Source: Flavobacterium weaverense (GTDB taxonomy: Bacteria > Bacteroidota > Bacteroidia > Flavobacteriales > Flavobacteriaceae). From it: a DNA stretch of 64,000 nt. The stretch covers positions 41,767-105,766 of the forward strand of contig NZ_REFH01000013.1 of the NCBI RefSeq assembly GCF_003688495.1. Direction: 5' to 3'. A program made the position numbers and the translations under genes. The notes beneath the pieces were generated by a model that worked only from the letters and a program-made list of their open reading frames with translations, searched no databases and was not told where the DNA came from. The stretch's first letter is position 1. Every line of letters begins with the position of its first letter. Below, one piece after another: positions 39,477 to 47,218 of the stretch.

Positions 39477-40022
39477 TTATTCTTCTGTTACTTTATCAAA
39501 AATAGAAATATTTACAAGTATTTTAGTTTCCTTTTTCATCCCGTTTGGCATTTCAAATTCGATAATTATAAATCCATTCAACTTTTCAAATTTTCGATTT
39601 AGTGTTATTTCAATTCCTACATTATGAAATAGAATGCCATTGTATTTCCATAAAGCAAATTTTTGCAGATAATCTCCAATTGCGTTTTCTACTAAATTTA
39701 CCTTTTCCTTTTTTTCGTTTACAAGTTCGTAGCTTTTGAAAGTAAAGGTTGTAAAATCAGGCAAATCGTTAAAGGTGTTTTTAATAGTACCATTTTTATT
39801 ATATTCTTCAAGGTGCTTTTCCGATAATGGAAATCTAGAAACAAGTAGAAAGTTATCAGTAGGTTTTTTTTCGTTTTCTGTTATGAAACTAATTTCGGTC
39901 TTTGCATTTTTAGCAATAGCAATTAAAAATTGTTCTGTTTCTTTGTCTGAATATTTAAATTTATCTTGTCCACAAGATTGTAGAGATAAAGCTATGAATA
40001 AAAGTGTGAGTACGTTTTTCAT
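39477..40022 (-). CDS. Lipoprotein, unknown function
   Basis: A 181-residue lipoprotein; leader MKNVLTLLFIALSLQSC has lipobox LQSC. The mature domain shows YSDKETEQFLIAIAKNAKTE, LLVSRFPLSEKHLEEYNKNG and FEKLNGFIIIEFEMPNGM, mixed alpha/beta. No family recognised. It is a single-gene unit between R9 and R8. Confidence 0.7.
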   Translation of the reverse strand: MKNVLTLLFIALSLQSCGQDKFKYSDKETEQFLIAIAKNAKTEISFITENEKKPTDNFLLVSRFPLSEKHLEEYNKNGTIKNTFNDLPDFTTFTFKSYELVNEKKEKVNLVENAIGDYLQKFALWKYNGILFHNVGIEITLNRKFEKLNGFIIIEFEMPNGMKKETKILVNISIFDKVTEE

Positions 40023-40070
40023 CTGTTTTTCTATTATTTAGTTTTGTGCGGAATGTTGGTTTAGCATATC

Positions 40071-40195
40071 GCATAACGTGTCGCTGCTTTTAGATGCTGG
40101 GGAATTCGTAATCGCTCAATTTTCCACTTAACGAAAACTTTATGCGATACTTTAATTACACTAAACTCCAGCTAGCTCAGAACAGCTGTTGTGCC
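40071..40195 (-). repeat. attC-like element R9
   Basis: A 125-bp element; plus-strand left arm GCATAACGTGTCGCTGCTTT and AGATGCTGGGG, right arm ACTCCAGCTAGCTCAG and AACAGCTGTTGTGCC. The upstream stop is 10 nt away, the downstream start 49 nt. Confidence 0.65.
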
Positions 40196-40204
40196 ATCGG
40201 CATA

Positions 40205-41401
40205 TTAGTGATAGTTATAGAATTCGATTTCTTTTGAAACTTTTTCCAAGCGTAAACCATATTCTTTTAAGTCATTAATTAATTCGGGTAACGTACCTTT
40301 TCTAATTATAAAGTCTAAGTTCTTATCTTGTTTTGTTTCATCAAATATTATGATTTTATGATAATTAGCAACATCTCTAATTAGTGTTTCAATATTAGAA
40401 TTTGAAAAAATAAAATGTGTTGTGTTGCTACCACTATGTTTTTGTTTCTCCTCTTGATCAAGGGAAAAGTTTAATTTTCCAGTATTTTCTACTTTTAGAT
40501 TATAAACTTCTACTTTTTTAACTTCTACTTTTTCTTTTAAGTTTAACGAAGTTAATAAGTTGTTTTTTAATACTTTACTATGTTCGTTTATCTCGATTTT
40601 ATTTAAATTTTTGTAGAAAATATTATATTTATTTTCAACTAACTCCTCTGGAATAGTAATTTGATATTCAGGTTTTTTGATGATTTTTGAAATCATGGAC
40701 TTTAAATTATTATTTAAGTCAATATATTTTCCTTTCCATAAGGCATCGAATGCCATTACATCTTCATTTTCAGCTGCATTTATTACACTAAAAATATAAT
40801 AAGCTTTACTGTCTTTCAAAATTTCTAAAGTGGCATCTGTACTGTTTGTTGGTTCTTGTTCTTCGGTTACTTTTTCTTGCTTCTTTTCTGTTGGTAAAGT
40901 TAAATTTCTATTTGAAATGTTTCTTCCGTTCAAAAAGTTATCAATTATTGCACTATTTAATTCTGTTGGTACCCCAATCCATTTGATGATTCCTTTATTA
41001 TCTATTAAGACAGTATGTGGTATTTCGTCAACATTAAAATTAGCTTCATTTAATTTTGTTTGATCAGAAACGACTATCGTTTTAAATGGTATTTTTTCGA
41101 GTGTTCGTTTTGTTTTTTCTGGTTTTTCGTAAGTCATAGAAAGAAAAAGTAAATCTTTTCTATTTTTAAAATTATCATTTAATTCATTTAAATGCGGCAC
41201 AGAGCTTAAACAGGGTGCACACCAAGTTGCCCAAAATTCAAGTACTATAAATTTACGGTCAATATTTTTATCTTTTGGAGTATTTAAGATATAATCTGTG
41301 ATGATTATTTTTGGCGCTTTATCACCAACTTTTAAAGTGTTTTGCGAATACATGTTTCCGGTTAATAAAATAAGAAGGATTAGAACATTGATTTTTTTCA
41401 T
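40205..41401 (-). CDS. Secreted TlpA-like thioredoxin with C-terminal secretin-like domain
   Basis: A 398-residue exported protein with a signal peptide (about residues 1-19, ending NMYSQ). Residues 22-170 form a TlpA/ResA thioredoxin domain with WATWCAPC (Cys61, Cys64) and EIPHTVLID as cis-Pro loop. A linker with EKKQEKVTEEQEPTN follows, then about 200 residues ending IFSNSNIETLIRDVANYHK and LPELINDLKEYGLRLEKV. That end resembles the DUF3738/secretin-N-like modules that follow thioredoxin domains in Bacteroidota and Acidobacteria. It is the largest single-gene unit of the array. Confidence 0.85.
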   Translation of the reverse strand: MKKINVLILLILLTGNMYSQNTLKVGDKAPKIIITDYILNTPKDKNIDRKFIVLEFWATWCAPCLSSVPHLNELNDNFKNRKDLLFLSMTYEKPEKTKRTLEKIPFKTIVVSDQTKLNEANFNVDEIPHTVLIDNKGIIKWIGVPTELNSAIIDNFLNGRNISNRNLTLPTEKKQEKVTEEQEPTNSTDATLEILKDSKAYYIFSVINAAENEDVMAFDALWKGKYIDLNNNLKSMISKIIKKPEYQITIPEELVENKYNIFYKNLNKIEINEHSKVLKNNLLTSLNLKEKVEVKKVEVYNLKVENTGKLNFSLDQEEKQKHSGSNTTHFIFSNSNIETLIRDVANYHKIIIFDETKQDKNLDFIIRKGTLPELINDLKEYGLRLEKVSKEIEFYNYH

Positions 41402-42018
41402 TATTTTGGTTTTGGTTATTTTTTTTCTCTAGCAAAAAACTGTCGTACGACGTTAGTCTGTGAAGAAACCACCGTATCGTTCTTCCAAAAATAGTTAAAT
41501 TATTTTAGCAAAAGGAAGAAAAGTTGTATAATTAATATTGTAAAACATCACAGGAATACCGTGCAACCGAATGTGTTTTTCTATCTAAGGTTCGGTATTA
41601 GAAGACAGCATTTCCTTAGAAAATTCTCCTAGAACTTCGGGATCGCTTTATAAATGCTTTTGTAGGAGCTGTATCTTTAGAAGCGTTGGGTTTTCGGTTT
41701 AAACGATTAAAACCTAATGTCGTCGTAGTTTTGATACTAAAATCTACCTTGTTATAAAAAAGGCAATTTGCATCGGTTATCAGTATTTGATCAGCGTGGT
41801 CTGCCTCCTGAAGCGTCGGGATGGTATCTTGGCAGTAGCCATAGTTCTCCCGAAAGCTATATGGACCCCAAAAATTAAATTTATCGGTAAGGTATCTAAT
41901 AACCAATCCCGAAGCTTGGAGTGAAGGAAATAACTATAAAAGCAATTATGTTTATACTGCAAAAAAAAAGAGGCGTTTTAGCCTCTTGATCCCGACCATT
42001 CGGGACTCTAATCATTTT
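41402..42018. other. Gene-poor stretch with possible decayed elements
   Basis: A 617-bp region of higher GC than its neighbours. About 41439-41575 (ACTGTCGTACGACGTTAGTC to GTGCAACCGAATG) may be a decayed attC-like element. The rest has open minus frames (41616-41906) that I could not assign to a family; a mobile-element remnant is possible. It ends in a hairpin at 41969 and the motif CCCGACCATTCGGG at 41991-42004. Confidence 0.4.
41969..41987 (-). terminator. Hairpin terminator on the minus strand
   Basis: AAGAGGC and GCCTCTT enclose a 5-nt loop, and the minus strand continues into nine T. No intact gene ends here, which fits a lost gene upstream. Confidence 0.65.
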
Positions 42019-42135
42019 ACGGTAACTCGATAGTGTTGACGGCAAGTAAGGGGTTCCAGCTTGTCCGCTTTGGAGGATTCAAGCGCGGCTTCATTGTTCG
42101 TCTTTCAGACGCAACGAATCCTTAGCTGTTAGCCG
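42019..42135 (-). repeat. attC-like element R10
   Basis: A 117-bp element; plus-strand ends ACGGTAACTCG and TTAGCTGTTAGCCGT. The stop codon TAA of the gene at 42129 is inside the GGCTAACAG core. It carries an extra internal hairpin GTTCGTCTTTCAGACG. Confidence 0.55.
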
Positions 42136-42311
42136 TAGTTTTTTTCTTTATTCCGCTTTTCTTGTTCGTTTTCTAATTCTCTTAATTTTTCAATATAACC
42201 TTTTCGATTTTTCTTATATAATTCTGTAAAATCCATTTCGTTATAATGTTTAATTAGCAGTTCAAGTTCATTTTCGTTTAGATCGCTTGGCTTTTTGAAT
42301 TTAATTATCAT
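42129..42311 (-). CDS. Small hypothetical protein
   Basis: A protein of 60 residues from the ATG at 42311 (MIIKFKKPSDLNENELELLI), helical and charged, ending EQEKRNKEKNYG. An upstream in-frame ATG at 42332 is possible, but the 42311 start overlaps the last codons of the gene before it, in the usual coupled manner. It shares a cassette with that gene. No family recognised. Confidence 0.6.
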   Translation of the reverse strand: MIIKFKKPSDLNENELELLIKHYNEMDFTELYKKNRKGYIEKLRELENEQEKRNKEKNYG

Positions 42312-42723
42312 AATCATCTTCGTATTTTTCATTCAATATTTCTGTTGCTTTTTCTTTTGCAGGAACATTATCTAATTTAACTACTTTGAACTTACTTTTA
42401 GGTAGTTCTGTTTCGTTAATTATTTTCAAATATTCTTCAATAATGCTTTCGTCAATTTCAATTAATCCTTTTCCAAATTTATGTCTATCAGTTCCATTTT
42501 TTTTAACTCCCGAAATCCAAAAACCATTTCCACTTTCAATATCAAAATAGTTACTTGAAAAACCTTTACTTTTTCGGTAAACATTTCCATTAAAATAAAT
42601 TGTTTGTTTAGTCTTTGAAAAGAAACATTTACCAATCCAAGCTTTTCCGTCGTGATTTGCCTCATTTTCAATTTCTACATAAACAATATCTGTTTTTATT
42701 TTAATTTCTTTAACTACAAGTAG
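42301..42723 (-). pseudogene. Conserved small protein gene without a start codon
   Basis: A 140-codon frame on the minus strand reads EIENEANHDGKAWIGKCFFS, then KTKQTIYFNGNVYRKSKGF, NYFDIESGNGFWISGVKKN, and TDRHKFGKGLIEIDESIIEE. This is a pattern I recognise from a conserved uncharacterised family (WIG, FSKT, YFN, YWISG-KKN, DRH). An in-frame TAA lies just upstream and no ATG, GTG or TTG occurs before the conserved part. So the 5' end appears lost, perhaps when the cassette joined the repeat element 38 nt upstream. Confidence 0.65.
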
Positions 42724-42760
42724 TTAAATGTCTGTTTTTTAGTTCTCTACGGTAAAATTA

Positions 42761-42893
42761 CGGCTAACGTTTCGCGACTTTGCGAGGTTGCGAACTTCGT
42801 AACCGATATTTTTCTGCTAAGATAAAATTTCTTGCGAAAGATAAACTTGAATTTACCACATATTTCGCAATCTCGCAAAACCGCTGTTAGCAG
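42761..42893 (-). repeat. attC-like element R11
   Basis: A 133-bp element with the clearest arms. Plus-strand left: CGGCTAACGTTTCGCGACTT with TGCGAGGTTGCGAA; right: TTCGCAATCTCGCAAAACCG and CTGTTAGCAG. The outer cores GCTAAC/GTTAGC are complementary and a few extrahelical bases sit in one arm, as in integron attC sites. The upstream stop is 6 nt away. Confidence 0.75.
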
Positions 42894-42899
42894 AAGCAT

Positions 42900-43229
42900 T
42901 TATAATAAAATTTTGTTTAACCAATCAATTGATTTCAAAACACAACCTCCACCATAATTTGCCAGAGTTTTAAGCTTTTGTGTGTGTATATTATTTTCTT
43001 CACAAAACTTTTAGATTTCTGTCCAACTGTTTGCTATTTGGTTAATTCCATTCAAAGTTGAACATGTAAGATAAACTCCTTTTACTGTTTTTATATTTTT
43101 CAAAATCAGCTTTTTGATATTCTCAACATTAAATTCTAACTGATAATTATTTAAAACATTATCTGAAAATCTAGTTGTCAAATTTAAAACATCAGCTTGG
43201 TTTTCTATTTTTGCGTTTTGAACTACTTT
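42900..43229 (-). pseudogene. C-terminal fragment of a split uracil-DNA-glycosylase-like gene
   Basis: The minus frame reads VQNAKIENQADVLNLTTRFS, then VENIKKLILKNIKTVKGVYL, TLNGINQIANSWTEI, a TAA at 43011-43013, and KFCEENNIHTQKLKTLANYG up to a stop at 42900. It matches what should follow the N-terminal fragment at 44673-44930, which ends KIGITEQIN. The two halves of one UDG-superfamily-like protein are thus separated by about 1.45 kb, and this half also has an internal stop. Confidence 0.65.
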
Positions 43230-43245
43230 TATTAAAATAAAAAAT

Positions 43246-43491
43246 TAACGTATCGTTCAGAAAATTTATTTATTAATTCCTGAAAGAACCGATTTTGGGG
43301 TTCCAAAAGAACCGATGAATGAAATCCAAAAGAAATTTCCTTTTCCATTTAAAGAAATTAACGGTAACTATGGAATGAACATTGATAATGAAACTATATC
43401 AATTGCAAGAGTTACTAACGCAATTTCTTTTTGGAAAGATAGAATTATGTTTATGAATTCTTTAAAACAAAGCAATCTAATAAAGATTTAA
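43246..43491 (+). pseudogene. Start-less fragment on the opposite strand
   Basis: The plus frame reads IVQKIYLLIPERTDFGVPKE, IQKKFPFPFKEINGNYGMNI and ISFWKDRIMFMNSLKQSNLI, then stops at 43489. There is no start codon and no family was recognised. It is the only gene-like plus-strand frame in the array and lies inside the insert that splits the UDG-like gene. Confidence 0.4.
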
Positions 43492-43492
43492 A

Positions 43493-43735
43493 CTATTTAT
43501 TATTACTAAAAATACTTCCAATAACTTTAGGCACAACAAATATCCCAAAAAAAAGTACCATACCCACAATAAAATCTGCTGACAAAATAACTATAACTAG
43601 CATTACACCAAACATTAAAAATATTAAAATGTTGCTAATGATTTCATTTTTAGAGTTAACAGCTAAAAGTAATAAAACCCAATATGCTACTAAAGCCTCA
43701 ATTGCTAGTTCTATTCCAATTTTTAATTCATCCAT
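43493..43735 (-). CDS. Small membrane protein
   Basis: An 80-residue protein made almost entirely of three hydrophobic segments (IELAIEALVAYWVLLLLAV, IISNILIFLMFGVMLVIVIL, DFIVGMVLFFGIFVVPKVIG). It starts 15 bp after the stop of the gene before it and is probably translated with it. No function known. Confidence 0.6.
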   Translation of the reverse strand: MDELKIGIELAIEALVAYWVLLLLAVNSKNEIISNILIFLMFGVMLVIVILSADFIVGMVLFFGIFVVPKVIGSIFSNNK

Positions 43736-43750
43736 ATTCTGTAATTATTA

Positions 43751-44389
43751 TTAATGTTCTGTAACACCATATTGCATAAGGTAGTAACACGATGAAACTC
43801 TTGCCATACCGCCTTTTTCATTATTCCACATCATTAATGCTAGATCACGATCATCATAAATATGTGGGATTAGTGTAACACTATTACCATAAAATTCTTT
43901 ATAATTTTTAGTCAAACAGAATTCCAAGTTCTTCTGCATTTCATAAGTATAACTTGAAATTGAGTATAATTTAGAATACTCATTTTCTTTAATTCGTGGC
44001 ATACCTGATATGTTATCACTAAAGTCATATCTGGTGGAACTTGAAAGGAAAGTAAAATAAATCCATTTGACTTCGTTATTAATTTTTTTTGCTGGTTTAG
44101 TAGTTTTTTTAGCAGTCTTTTTATTAGCTACACTAGTATTGCTAGCATTAGAGCCAACTCGAATTTTTAAATTACCTCTATTACTATAACCATCAACTAT
44201 TTTATTAGTAAAACTAACGCTACTGCTTCCATACATAAAAGTTGAATAATTGCCCGTTCTCATAATAGAACTTGGTTGTCCTTGCACTTGTAGAACTTTG
44301 TCTTCTGAAGACCCTATTGTAAAATAACTATTCTGAGCTTTTAAGCCCGTACTAAAAACTAACCAAAATATTAATAATAAATTTTTCAT
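43751..44389 (-). CDS. Secreted protein with GSxxxxVxxxQGxP motif
   Basis: A 212-residue exported protein with a signal peptide (MKNLLLIFWLVFSTGLKAQ). The motif FTIGSSEDKVLQVQGQPSSI with a following MYGSSSVSFTNKIVDGYSNR and GNLKIRVG is a known small SmpA/BamE-like module that occurs in many exported bacterial proteins. A Lys/Thr/Ala-rich linker leads to a Tyr-rich C-terminal domain with two or three cysteines. It is followed closely by the small membrane protein gene. Confidence 0.7.
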   Translation of the reverse strand: MKNLLLIFWLVFSTGLKAQNSYFTIGSSEDKVLQVQGQPSSIMRTGNYSTFMYGSSSVSFTNKIVDGYSNRGNLKIRVGSNASNTSVANKKTAKKTTKPAKKINNEVKWIYFTFLSSSTRYDFSDNISGMPRIKENEYSKLYSISSYTYEMQKNLEFCLTKNYKEFYGNSVTLIPHIYDDRDLALMMWNNEKGGMARVSSCYYLMQYGVTEH

Positions 44390-44419
44390 AGAATTTTTTT
44401 TATTGTTTATAAATTTATG

Positions 44420-44712
44420 TTACTTGCTAAACTTGTATTCGTACTTTAATAAAGAAATTAGTTTGTCATTTTTATCTAATGTTTTTTCTTGTATTAAAAG
44501 ACCTTTTTCATTGTAATAGAAGTATTGTCGTGTTGTATTTGTTTTTCTATTCGAGGTAATATTTGTTTCTTCATTCCAGCTTGATGAAACTTCTTGTGTG
44601 AATGTTTCAGTTACTTTCTTATTATATTTATCATATGTGTATTCAAATTTTTGGATAATATCTTTATTATCATCAGTTAATTTGCTCGGTAATTCCGATT
44701 TTATTTCTTTCT
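44420..44712 (-). pseudogene. C-terminal fragment of a YD/RHS-like protein
   Basis: The minus frame reads KLTDDNKDIIQKFEYTYDKY and QYFYYNEKGLLIQEKTLDK up to LKYEYKFSK and a stop at 44420. This is the same repeat type as the lipoprotein at 32350-33228. There is no start or leader; upstream it runs into the UDG-like frame, which overlaps it for about 40 bp. It looks like a truncated gene joined to the UDG-like fragment. Confidence 0.6.
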
Positions 44713-44930
44713 ATGTAATTTAATTTTACAATTAAGTTTTGGTATTTCAAGTTTTCACCACCAAAAACTATTGGCAAAATGCACCAGAAATTATTTCTTA
44801 TTCTCCCATAAAAATAGTCAGCTTGCACTGCATTGTTTAAATTCCAGCTTGGATTGAATGTTCCAATAAAAAGATATTCAATTTTCCATTCAGGAATTAA
44901 TTGATTTTCAAATCTGTGCGGACACGGCAT
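44673..44930 (-). pseudogene. N-terminal fragment of a uracil-DNA-glycosylase-like gene
   Basis: An 85-codon frame beginning MPCPHRFENQLIPEWKIEYL, with LFIGTFNPSWNLNNAVQADY and FYGRIRNNFWCIL, the active-site region of a UDG-superfamily branch (GTFNPS, YFYGR, NFW). It ends ERNKIGITEQIN, where the family continues; the continuation is found at 42900-43229. It starts 42 nt after element R12. The intact protein would probably recognise mismatched or damaged bases, but this copy is broken. Confidence 0.7.
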
Positions 44931-44971
44931 ATTTGTATTTTTACTTTGGTTGTTGCGGTGGAAAAATGTTT

Positions 44972-45107
44972 CTGCTAACGTTTGGTCGCTTGGCGATGTG
45001 GCGGATTAAGGAAGCCTAATCTTTCGGTTAATGACCAATTTTCCAAGTACAAAACCATCTTCAAATTAAGCCTAAACCCGCCATATTGCCAAACGACGGT
45101 TATGGGC
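44972..45107 (-). repeat. attC-like element R12
   Basis: A 136-bp element. Plus-strand left arm CTGCTAACGTTTGGTCGCTT and GGCGATGTGGCGG; right arm CCGCCATATTGCCAAACG and ACGGTTATGGGC. 17 of 20 positions in the central stem pair, with four unpaired bases near one core. The stop codon of the gene at 45113 is 6 nt away and the next start 42 nt. Confidence 0.75.
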
Positions 45108-45112
45108 TGGTT

Positions 45113-45448
45113 TTAATACATCAGATGTTTCTTTTTAGATTCTTTCCAACCTGCTTGATTCTCATATTCTACAAAATATATTTTCAAGTCAGCTTGATTT
45201 TCATATTTTACAAAATATATTTTTTTCTTTGCTTGATTAGCATATTCTGTAAAAAACCACTTTCCATCGTTGTCACCTGATTGGTTTTGGTTTTTTATCT
45301 TGAAAACGTTTAAATCTGCTTGATTTTCATACTTAACTACAAAAACTTTAACATCAGCTTGGTTTTCATATTCGACAGTGAATACCTTTTGTGCCAACGA
45401 AATGTTTGAAAGAACTAAAACAAAAACCATTGTTAAAATATATTTCAT
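45113..45448 (-). CDS. Secreted DUF6150-like repeat protein
   Basis: A 111-residue exported protein; signal peptide about residues 1-19 (VLSNISLAQ). The mature chain consists of six repeats of about 12-13 residues with the pattern (K/V)(V/I)(Y/F)xVxYENQAD, for example VFVVKYENQADLNVF and IYFVKYENQADLKIYF. This is the DUF6150 family. It starts 37 bp after the 64-residue gene without a repeat element between, and its stop lies 6 nt from R12. Confidence 0.85.
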   Translation of the reverse strand: MKYILTMVFVLVLSNISLAQKVFTVEYENQADVKVFVVKYENQADLNVFKIKNQNQSGDNDGKWFFTEYANQAKKKIYFVKYENQADLKIYFVEYENQAGWKESKKKHLMY

Positions 45449-45485
45449 TTACATTTTTATTTATATTAAAAATAGTTGTTTAATT

Positions 45486-45680
45486 TTATCTTGTCAATTT
45501 ATATAGACCACGTGCAACGCGAATAAAATATTCAGTGTATTTTCCATTACCAACAGCGTGTTTTGAAATAAAACTTGGACTACTACTTAAAAAATGAAAG
45601 TCAGAAGATTTGAAAGTTTCTTTTACTTTGCCACTTCGAACAGCATCTGTGATTTGTTGAACTAAATTACTTTGTCTCAT
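45486..45680 (-). CDS. Small winged-helix-like protein
   Basis: A 64-residue protein with SNLVQQITDAVRSGKVKETF, SFISKHAVGNGKYTEYFIRV and ARGLYKLTR; the helix-turn-wing pattern suggests a small DNA-binding or DNA-associated wHTH fold. Its ATG overlaps the stop of the 101-residue gene by 4 bp (45677-45680), so they are translationally coupled. Third gene of a three-gene unit. Confidence 0.65.
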   Translation of the reverse strand: MRQSNLVQQITDAVRSGKVKETFKSSDFHFLSSSPSFISKHAVGNGKYTEYFIRVARGLYKLTR

Positions 45681-45982
45681 AGGTCAATTTTGCTTATTAT
45701 TTCGTCAAGTTGAAATTGAAAATTTTGCTCCATCCAGTCAAGAAGTTTATTTAGGTTATATAGGTCTCCTTTTAGATACTCTTGATTTGTATTTGAATGT
45801 GTGGGAAAAAACTTTGTGATTTTAATTTGATGAACCTTACTTATTACTCTTACATTACCTGTAATTGTTATGATGAATAAATCTTCCTTCTCGGCTAGAG
45901 AAGTCGAAGAAGTATTAAACTCTTTTTGATACAATGGATTGAATTCACTTTTCCATTCCTCAAGTCTTTCAATTACACTCAT
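45677..45982 (-). CDS. Hypothetical protein, middle gene of a three-gene unit
   Basis: A 101-residue cytoplasmic protein beginning MSVIERLEEWKSEFNPLYQK with a central strand region (EDLFIITITGNVRVISKVHQ) and a helical end, LNKLLDWMEQNFQFQLDEII. No family recognised. It starts 6 bp after the 409-residue gene and overlaps the 64-residue gene by 4 bp. Confidence 0.65.
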   Translation of the reverse strand: MSVIERLEEWKSEFNPLYQKEFNTSSTSLAEKEDLFIITITGNVRVISKVHQIKITKFFPTHSNTNQEYLKGDLYNLNKLLDWMEQNFQFQLDEIISKIDL

Positions 45983-45988
45983 ATTATT

Positions 45989-47218
45989 TTAGTTTAAAGA
46001 TTTATCTTGTGGTACCATATTTTCAACGATAATTCTGTCGCTTGTTACTTTGAAGTTTTTCATCGCATCAACAAACTCATTAACAGATTGCTTTAATTCG
46101 CCAGCTTTACCAATTGGTTTAATCATTAAGTAGACATATGTGAGTATCACAATTAAAAAAAGTGGTCCGTTATCTTCTTTTGATAATATATTTTCTGGAA
46201 TAGTGGCAGCCAAAATTATTGTAATTAGCAAAGCAGCGCCACCAATAATATGCATTTTATTTACTGATGATTTAATTTCACTCCCGTCTATTTCTCTTAA
46301 TTTTAGCATATGTGCTTCAAGTTCTTTGAATTGCGGAATTGAATTTTCGATACCTAATATTTTTGAGAGGTAAATAAATTGAGTTGCTTCAGGCGCGGTC
46401 ACCATATTGATTGAAGCTTCTCGAAATGATTTAGTAAAGACGTTTTTCTTTTTAAGTTCTTCACCGTAAACAAGTAAATTCTCTATTACTTGTTGATATA
46501 GGAAAGCAAGAGTATTTATCCAGTTTTTAAGTGTCGTAGTTGCTTCATCACGAACTGCGAAATCGAGTTCGTTTAAATTTCTTTTTAGTGTCATTGCACT
46601 ACCAACAGTCATTGAGATATTAGCTACTGCAACGCCAAAAACACCTTTGGAAGCACTATTTAAAAGTTCAGCGTTAGAATTAAAGTGAGAACTAGCAGCA
46701 GCGCCTGCAATAGCACTGCCATAACCAAGTATTTTTCCAACGTCAGATTTAGATTGACTTCCAGCATAAGCACTCATTGCAGCGCCAATAGCCGCAGCTC
46801 CTGCTTTAGTTTTTTCAGCCATTGCTTTTCGTCTTAATTCTATGACTTCTTCAATTCTTTCTGTAACTAATGTTATTGTTCTGTCAAGCACTGTTGTTAC
46901 AAATATTGCTTCTACTGCCATTATCTCTTTAGATGAAAGCGAAGTCTTAGATTTAAATTCATCCAATGAAGTAAGAGACGACTTGAGGAAAAATAAGTTG
47001 TTGTTGTAATCGAATAAATGAGCTTGTGATAATGCTTTTGTGGCCCAGCCAACAGAGTCATTAATATCTTTTTTGATTAGCTCCTCACTTAAATCAACAG
47101 CTTTAGGGAAATTGCCAGATGATAGTTCGGTAATGCAAAGTTCAACTGTCGAACGATTGTTTTGACTTGAAGCATTTACAAAATTGTCTTTTAATGTTTT
47201 GAATATTGATGAATTCAT
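45989..47218 (-). CDS. Membrane protein with TPR-like N-terminus
   Basis: A 409-residue protein. Residues about 15-90 look like a TPR-type helical repeat (ELSSGNFPKAVDLSEELIK, GWATKALSQAHLFDYNNN). A Gly/Ala-rich stretch at about 135-195 (AGAAAIGAAMSAYAGSQSK, LGYGSAIAGAAASS) may form a glycine-zipper, pore-like helix. Two membrane segments near 325-370 (IIGGAALLITIILAATI, PLFLIVILTYVYLMI) precede a short tail. It is the first gene after the recombinase and heads a coupled three-gene unit. Function unknown. Confidence 0.7.
   Translation of the reverse strand: MNSSIFKTLKDNFVNASSQNNRSTVELCITELSSGNFPKAVDLSEELIKKDINDSVGWATKALSQAHLFDYNNNLFFLKSSLTSLDEFKSKTSLSSKEIMAVEAIFVTTVLDRTITLVTERIEEVIELRRKAMAEKTKAGAAAIGAAMSAYAGSQSKSDVGKILGYGSAIAGAAASSHFNSNAELLNSASKGVFGVAVANISMTVGSAMTLKRNLNELDFAVRDEATTTLKNWINTLAFLYQQVIENLLVYGEELKKKNVFTKSFREASINMVTAPEATQFIYLSKILGIENSIPQFKELEAHMLKLREIDGSEIKSSVNKMHIIGGAALLITIILAATIPENILSKEDNGPLFLIVILTYVYLMIKPIGKAGELKQSVNEFVDAMKNFKVTSDRIIVENMVPQDKSLN

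Noticed and set aside
41439..41575. Another attC-like element
   Set aside because: Length and position fit, but the arms pair poorly; noted within the gene-poor stretch and not counted among R1-R12.
41616..41906. 96-codon minus-strand frame as a transposase
   Set aside because: No catalytic motif or family block was found in any frame; called only a possible remnant.
45086..45280. Plus-strand frame rich in Phe, Tyr and Leu
   Set aside because: It is the complement of the regular repeats of the DUF6150-like gene.
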